DNA from: Gnetum montanum
Lineage: Eukaryota; Streptophyta; Gnetopsida; Gnetales; Gnetaceae
Direction: 5' to 3'
Assembly (NCBI GenBank): GCA_015680685.1
Contig: MNCI01025116.1
Location: 221,903-285,902 of the forward strand
DNA length: 64,000 nucleotides
Under the pieces are notes generated by a model. That model was not told the DNA's origin. It ran no database searches and was given only the letters and a program-made list of their open reading frames with translations. The translations under genes and the position numbers were made by a program. Within the stretch, counting starts at the first letter, position 1, and every line of letters begins with the position of its first letter. Below, one piece after another: positions 57,947 to 64,000 of the stretch.

Positions 57947-59326
57947 ACTACCACTTCATTAATCATAGTAATGAAATTTGATAGTGGTCTATTTTGCAGA
58001 GTTTTATATAGTATGACACAATGCAAAGTTTCCAAGTATACTCTCCTAAAATTCTTTTACAAAACCTTCAAATTGTAGTGTCATTGTATGATTTAGCATT
58101 TTAGAATAAAATGGAATTACATCTTACCAGTATTGCACAAACTTGTTTAGGTGTTCCAAGTAGTAACACTTGGAATAAGTCACAACAATGCTCTTAGCTA
58201 AGATTATGATTATGACCATGAATAATCAAGATGTAATTCAAAATTCCTGAATTTAAAAATGAATTATGTAGAAGATGACATGAATACTATTTTTTTAAAT
58301 GTGCATTCAAAGCATTTTGAAGGGCAAGATCAATTCTAACACATTCTCGATAAAGGTTATCATAAAGCATATAAATAAAACTAGAAAGAAGCATTTGTAG
58401 CATGCATTACCCACTAACACAATTTATGCATTAGTTAATGCATGAAGGTGGCCACTATATCCACTAATGTGTTTTATGCATTAGTTAATGCATTAAGGTG
58501 GCCACCATATCCACTAACATATTTTATGTATTAGTTAATGCATCAAGGTGGCCACTATATCCACTAACACATTTTTATGAGTTAGTTAATGCGTCAAGGT
58601 GGTCTCCATATCTGATAACATATTTTTACATGTTGGCATTGGGTCTTTTATGGTAATCACTTTCATGGCCTATAAATTCATTCTTGATGAAAGAACAAAG
58701 GCACCAGAAATCATAGTAGGATTGTAGTTATGGTCTCTTTCACAGACACTTAGAGGTTGCATACACCATCGTTGCAGAGCACTAATGTGAAAGAATAATT
58801 TGAATGCCAAGTTTAATCCAAGGCATTAATGGTTGAAGGTCAGTTTAATTTTCTTAGGAATTGTGCATTTTTAGTTTTCTATGCATGTAAGTTTCTTGTG
58901 AAATCCAAAAAGTTTGTCTTACATTTGATATTGAAGCTTCATTTTTGTCTCTATCTTGATGCCATTACCAGTTAGTAATTGGAAGGCTTGTTTAAGATTA
59001 TGATGGGTGTCCATGTAGAATTACTAACCTCTATGGCATTGTTTTATGATGGTTTCTTCCTTTCTAGAAGGTGTAACAGGTGTCCATTTACATGATATTT
59101 TGGGATTTTGGACTATGAATAAATTGCTTTATTTAAAGAATATTAAGGATTTTGTAATGCATAGTTTTTCCTGCATAAAATTTTAACTTGTGATCTTTAT
59201 TTTTTTGTACGATTAGAGAGTATCCACAACATCTTTAATTGTGAAAAATTTTTAAAAGTTTTGGATCACATATGGAAAATTAAATTGTGATTAATCATAT
59301 GTAATATAATAAACTTTATCACATAG
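57947..59326. other. unassigned DNA between elements E and D
   Basis: No gene or known element recognised. It contains the 50-bp tandem repeat at 58,411-58,610 and, just after it, a TATA-like CCTATAAATTC near 58,670. The combination of a U3-like repeat and TATA box could mean an unrecognised LTR, but no partner copy is in the window. Confidence 0.4.
58411..58610. repeat. 50-bp tandem repeat, 4 copies, each with a palindrome
   Basis: Units start at 58,411, 58,461, 58,511 and 58,561 with CCACTAACAC or a variant. Each holds ATGCATTAGTTAATGCAT, with 8-bp arms around GT, best preserved in units 1 and 2. A partial fifth unit follows. Confidence 0.92.
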
Positions 59327-60143
59327 TGATGAGCCACAATATCACGTACACGATATTGGATCCTACCATGCAATATCAAACATCTGATATCGAGACTTGT
59401 CTCATTGCCTATAAATAAGAGGCAAGTGCACTTGGTTTGGTAGTTAGTTCTTAGTCCCTTACCTAAACTCTTGTAGTTTCTTCCTCCTAGAGTTAGAATT
59501 ATTTTTGAGTGCCCACAATAGGAGTCATAAAGCAAATGGATCTTTATTTGAGCATTGTGAACCTTAGCACACCTTGTATCCAAAAATAAATATGAACTTT
59601 TTGATAAACCTTGCAGCATTCAGAATAGCTTATCTCTCACCCTTAATGTTATTTACAGTTCTTTAATTCTTTCATTAGGTAATTGATGTTGCTTTTATTG
59701 ATTCATTAATTTTCAACAAGTAAGCACACTTAGTGCACCTACTTCAAGCATATGTGGAACACTTGGTAACCCAATAATGATTAGCATTTGGTAGTCCCAG
59801 TAGTATTACATTGGTTTAGGATGTATATGACAAGTGAGAATAGATGCTGGTGTTAGAACTAGTTAGAGCCTAGTTGTTTAGTTAAATTAATTTAGTTATT
59901 AAATTCTTTCATTTCTCCCTTTTTAGCACCATGAAATAAAACATAAAAAGCATAAAAAAAATATGCCTCAAGTTTACTTAACCATACAATCATGCTATAC
60001 GAGTAAGCTTGGGAAGACAATGATCACTAACTAATCCTTATTCTATGAAGGTGCATAAGCACTGAGTTCTTGGAATTTGACCTGATCATGCATGAACGCT
60101 CGTATTTGTATGGTTGGGCATAGGGGTACCTCACCGCTCATCA
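59327..60143 (+). repeat. 5' LTR of element D
   Basis: 817 bp, TGATGAGCC to CTCACCGCTCATCA. U3 has repeated CGATATTGG and CAATATCA motifs as in B. TATA box TATAAATA at 59,410-59,417. Confidence 0.88.
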
Positions 60144-60144
60144 T

Positions 60145-60162
60145 TGGTACCACTATTGGGGA
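60145..60162 (+). other. primer-binding site, tRNA-Asp type (element D)
   Basis: TGGTACCACTATTGGGGA, one base after the LTR; decayed match to the tRNA-Asp complement, with mostly transition changes. Confidence 0.65.
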
Positions 60163-60287
60163 CTTTGTTGTTTGTGTACTAATATAACTTAGGAATCTTT
60201 CCATCGTTGGAATGAACCCTTAGGGTTGGTTATTTTAAAATTATTAGAAAAGAGAAGAGAAAAGTGTCACACACTAAAGAATTAATC

Positions 60288-62700
60288 ATGTCTCCTTCTT
60301 AAGAGAGTGTTTCACCACCTAGGTTTGATATAATGAACAATCATAGGCATAGTACACATGATGACCCTCCAATGCCTTAATAGTTTCGTGTGGTATACGT
60401 TCATCCCAATAAGTATATACCAAAATTTACCTTTATCCTCCACCAAGATGAACAGTTGTGTTGTCATGATTTAGAAGGTAACATAGTGTTACCTCCTAAT
60501 TGTTTAGTCCCAAGCATGCTTCTTTGTACTCTCACATGAATTGGTATGCAGCACTTACAGGTAGAGTATGTTGTGCATGAACACAACTCAAGAAAGTATC
60601 AACCCATAGAGGCACAATGTCAAAGAGACTTACAACAAGAAAGAAATCATAAATCTATGAAGGGGAAGTGGTCGTTGGATGTCCCATATGTCATAGGTAA
60701 AAATGAGGATGGTGAACCTACCTTAGGAGGTCTTCCAAATAATGATGTTCCTCTTGTTGACTTCATTCAAGGGGTTATGTATCAAAATCTTCACTCAACT
60801 ATGCATAACTTAGATTCTGGTACCGATGGACACAAAGGATCCAAAAAAGGAACATGAACACATGACAAAGATGGACATTCTGATTGTAACCATGATCGAG
60901 GCCATGACCACCAAAGAGAAGAAAGCAAGCACCATCATGATGACAGTCCTCCTCCCTCTTCACCTCCGTCATCTCTTTCCCCCTCTCCTTCAAGATTGAA
61001 ACGTAGTCACAGAGGGAAAGACCATGAAGATAATGGTAGGTGAAATAGGAATAATAGACAAAATAGTTGAAAATGGGACAAAGGCATTCTAGAGAAACAT
61101 ACCGCAAAAGGAGGAAGAGTAGGTAACAACATAGGAATCATAGATATCATAGAGAATAAGATCACAATGAACCCCTACTCACTACCCAAAGTATGCTAGA
61201 TATAACTAAGACTATTAGAATCCCAACAAGGCACCAAAAAGATAGCAAAATCAAAAGATTGAACATGAACAATATCCCATGATTTGAAGGGGGATACAAT
61301 GCTGAACCTTAAAATCATTTGCAAGCATTTCACGATGCATGTGCCTTGCAAAACATAGAAAATGAGTGGAAAAAACTCAAGTTGTTTCCACAAACACTGA
61401 TCAAGGAAGTAGAAAGTTGGTGCCAGTCCTTAGAACCAGAGTCCATTTTTCGATGGAGTACCATGTTAGAATTTTTCAATGATAAGTATCAAATGTACTC
61501 CCGAGTGTCCAACCTACAAAAGCAAATCCAAGGATGGAAACAAGGAGGACATGAACCCTTGGATGTCATCATGGGCAGATATTATGCATTATTACATCAT
61601 TTTCTTGGCCATGGTTACTCATAGAGGGAACAACTACACAATCTCATAGATGAACTTAGGCATGAAACAAAAAGAACCCTTGGGACTTATGCCCAAGGAA
61701 GACTATCCAAGCATAGAGCCCATCAAGTACAAAGATTGTTGGAGCAAGTTGCCAAGGAGGAAGGTGAGTTAAGGAAAAGAAAGAGTATGAAGGAATATAA
61801 CAAAGATCCTTCCCTCCGAAAGAAGAGAGCTAATTTTATGAGGATGAAGAAGAGACACCACTTGAAGAGATGGTGAATAGGAAATCCTTGTCCATTCAAA
61901 AACTTGCATCAGAAGTGTTGGAAAAGGTGGACCAAATGTGGGACTCCCTAAATAATAGATTTTAAATTATTTTTAAAATAGTAGAGGAGTCTAGGAAACT
62001 AGGTAGTGACTAAGAAAGGAGAAAAAAGAAAAACTAAATATGCATGTAACAAATGTAAGGGAAAAGCTGCCATCGTTGAAGAGGTTGTGGATTCATATAC
62101 AGAAAATGATGGTGAATGTGAAATATGTCAATATGACCATCCTAAGGGATGTTGCCCAGTAATCTCACATTTGTAGAAGTCTGAGATGTATGTATTAAAA
62201 CCATAATTAAATAGATGGAAAACACCCCAAAGTTTACCCTATCCTCAAGGTAGTCCAAGATAGTTCCAGCAACCCTTGACATATTATCCAAGTGGAACTC
62301 CACCACAACCACATGAATAGTATCAATAGTGGCAACACCCAAAATCATGAGGAATGCCACCACCATGTCAATAGTACCCTTACCATCAACCTGACCTATA
62401 TGAATACTATGTGCGGCAGCCAATCTCTCCGCGTGACTCTACTAGTCACGTTAATCCTCAATCTCACCACCAAATCCACAAGTATTATAGAACTCTTTCT
62501 CCTAGAGGAGAAGTTTCACAAATTTACTATCCTTCTCATCCAACCACACCTCTTCCACCCTTAGCCCCATTACCACCACTCCAGCTATGTAGGGTGAGCT
62601 CCCTACCCAGCTGTAGCAATGTAACGTGACAAGGGGTATCAACCCCCAACCTACTATTGGTTTAGACATCTGCATAAAGAACATATTTCTTTAGAACCAA
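60288..62700 (+). pseudogene. Athila-like gag (element D)
   Basis: ATG at 60,288 (MSPS, then TAA) matches the start in A and B. 60,546-60,857 is open: YQPIEAQCQRDLQQERNHKS, GEPTLGGLPNNDVPLVDFIQ and MHNLDSGTDG. A Ser/Pro then Arg/His/Asp-rich linker follows (60,890-61,140). The capsid core is open at 61,319-61,624: FHDACALQNIENEWKKLKLF, ESWCQSLEPESIFRWSTMLE and NDKYQMYSRVSNLQKQIQGW. Then RTLGTYAQGRLSKHRAHQVQ (61,670) and the variant zinc knuckle CEICQYDHPKGCCP (62,117-62,158). It has the fewest stops of the Athila-like gags. Confidence 0.78.
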
Positions 62701-62849
62701 CAATCCAACTAAGACCTTGCAACCACAAGCCAAAAATTCTTCAAACACCTTACCACCATTCAAATCTTCAAAGCTTCCTTCAAACCAAAGACCACACTTA
62801 ATGTACACGGTCATGTTGACTCATGTAATTACCAATTGGATTAAAGTTG

Positions 62850-63330
62850 GTCACCTTCCTAGAAAATTCTTTGATCTTGGAAGTCCTCTTATATATTTGA
62901 AAATCATTAACAATGAACCTTGCAAGGCTCTTTTGGATTTAGGTTTTGGTGTTAACTTAATCTCTCAAGAAATGTACAAAGCTTGGAACCTTCCTCCATT
63001 AAAAAAGAGTAACATACATTTAGAGTTGGTCAACTAGTCCATCACTATCCCATTAGGACTAGTGGAGTACATTCTCATTACTATTTTTGGGTGGTTTTAT
63101 CTAGCTGATTTCCTAGTGATTCAAGTTAACAACTATAAAGGGGACTTCTCAATCATAATGGGAAGAGCATGGCTACGCAAAATTGACGCATGCCTAGGAA
63201 TATGTGATCTTTCCATAGAAATATCAAAGGAAAATACATTTAGAAAGATCGAGAAGAAGAAAGTTCCATACATTGCATACAGTGACACAGGGTGTAATTG
63301 CATGCAAAATTCCTAGTTTTTACAATGTTT
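62850..63330 (+). pseudogene. Athila-like aspartic protease (element D)
   Basis: KFFDLGSPLIYLKIINNEPC leads to the active site KALLDLGFGVNLIS at 62,920-62,965, with the catalytic aspartate intact, unlike A, H and I. The body has SITIPLGLVEYILITIFGWF, FLVIQVNNYKGDFSIIMGRA and RKIEKKK. An in-frame TAG at 63,034 (for CAG or CAA) and a stop at 63,317 break it. It would process gag-pol in the particle. Confidence 0.72.
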
Positions 63331-63439
63331 AACATTGCCTACATGCAACTAGTGTGCACCAATAACTAACATACAAAGATGCCTATATATAGCAACTACA
63401 AGACAGGAAGGTACCCAGTGGCTGATAACTAACCAAGAG

Positions 63440-64000
63440 AATGATTCAACTATATGCATGGAACCAACTAAGAGCTTAACTTGCACCTACATTGATAGCA
63501 TAGATAAATTAGAGCAAGTCCATCACCAACTTCCAAGTCCTAACATCAAAAATCTCAACTGGGGGATGTTGGAAATCCCTGATGAGTTCAAGAAAAAGCC
63601 CCTTGAGTTAAAATTGTTGGCCACTAGTATGGAGTATACATTTCTCAAGAATGAAAAATCAGTAGTCATTAACACTAAGCTCACTCCTTAACAAAAAGAA
63701 AGACTACTGAAAATGGTAAAAAAATGGTCGAAAGCCTTTGTTTGGTCATATCCCAAATTAATCAGAATAGATCATAGGATATGCCAACATAGAATTTACA
63801 CTGACCCCTCCATGAAACCTTGATGACAACCGCAGAGGCAACTAAACCCAAAGCTTAAGAAAGTGATTAAAGAAGAAATTGAACAACTTCTAAGTTGGGT
63901 TCATCTATCCCATTGCTAATAGTGAATGGGTTAGTTTGTTAGTCATTTTTCCCAAAAAGGGACATAAATAGAAGGTGTGTATAGACTTTAGGCTACTAAA
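63440..64000 (+). pseudogene. RT linker and start of reverse transcriptase (element D)
   Basis: Linker 63,458-63,691 is open: MEPTKSLTCTYIDSIDKLEQ, LPSPNIKNLNWG, SMEYTFLKNEKSVVINTKL. Then WSKAFVWSYPKL and ICQHRIYTDPSMKP (63,730-63,825), LKKVIKEEIEQL (63,855), and VCIDFRLL at the window end. The catalytic blocks lie outside the window. Confidence 0.7.

Larger units (their letters stand above)
59327..64000 (+). mobile_element. Athila-like LTR retrotransposon D, right side outside window
   Basis: 5' LTR, PBS, gag, protease and the start of RT in order, cut by the window end. The left flank CATAG (59,322-59,326) is the expected target duplication, to be matched beyond the window. It is the best preserved Athila-like gag-protease here; the protease keeps its catalytic aspartate. 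Confidence 0.88.

Noticed and set aside
49654-57951. ACTAG / ACTAC as target duplication of E
   Set aside because: One mismatch in five bases and an uncertain left boundary; chance is too likely.
1-64000. CRISPR, prophage, toxin-antitoxin or other bacterial defence systems
   Set aside because: Nothing supports them: retroelement architecture, tRNA-Asp primer sites and hAT sequence mark this as plant nuclear DNA, and the direct repeats are minisatellites without unique spacers.

Overview
This is a stretch of a plant nuclear genome. I find no host gene, rRNA, tRNA, CRISPR array or bacterial feature. The plant call rests on Athila-like Ty3/Gypsy retroelements (an FMDD reverse transcriptase motif, a DLG-type protease, a primer-binding site that looks like tRNA-Asp), on a second gag-protease lineage of Tat-like appearance, and on a hAT transposase fossil. 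The DNA is very AT-rich and CpG-poor. Almost every coding tract is broken by stops and frameshifts, many of them C-to-T or G-to-A changes, which fits long-term cytosine methylation and deamination. The species cannot be named from this sequence.

Layout. 1-3,120: Athila-like fragment H (gag, protease, start of RT). 3,120-5,640: a possible SINE, a 30-bp minisatellite and an odd inverted-repeat cluster. 5,640-6,640: fragment of a coiled-coil ORF family. 6,860-9,080: hAT-like transposase fossil. About 9,344-18,060: old Athila-like element I (LTR, PBS, gag, protease, RT, RNase H, integrase, 3' tail). 18,709-21,005: second coiled-coil ORF copy (J), starting in a 176-bp tandem duplication. About 22,300-26,683: gag-protease element F. 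26,689-35,400: Athila-like element A, inserted in the 3' part of F, target duplication ATAAT. 35,406-49,560: minus-strand coding remnant G, interrupted by Athila-like element B (37,555-46,755, duplication ACTAG) and by a CpG-rich solo LTR C (48,158-48,940, duplication GAAAG) that carries a 397-bp assembly gap. About 49,665-57,946: element E, gag-protease only, with two LTRs. 57,947-59,326: unassigned, with a 50-bp tandem repeat. 59,327-64,000: Athila-like element D (5' LTR, PBS, gag, protease, start of RT), running off the window.

The genes here are parts of transposons. A and B have lost different modules: A lacks RNase H and the front of integrase, B lacks protease. E and F carry gag and protease but no RT or integrase, so they look non-autonomous. 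The most notable signals are the gag-protease-only lineage, a second polypurine-like motif conserved just after integrase in A, B and I, a membrane-segment ORF fossil where Athila relatives carry an env-like gene, hairpin-rich control regions in the LTRs, and the young solo LTR, which shows what the decayed copies have lost.
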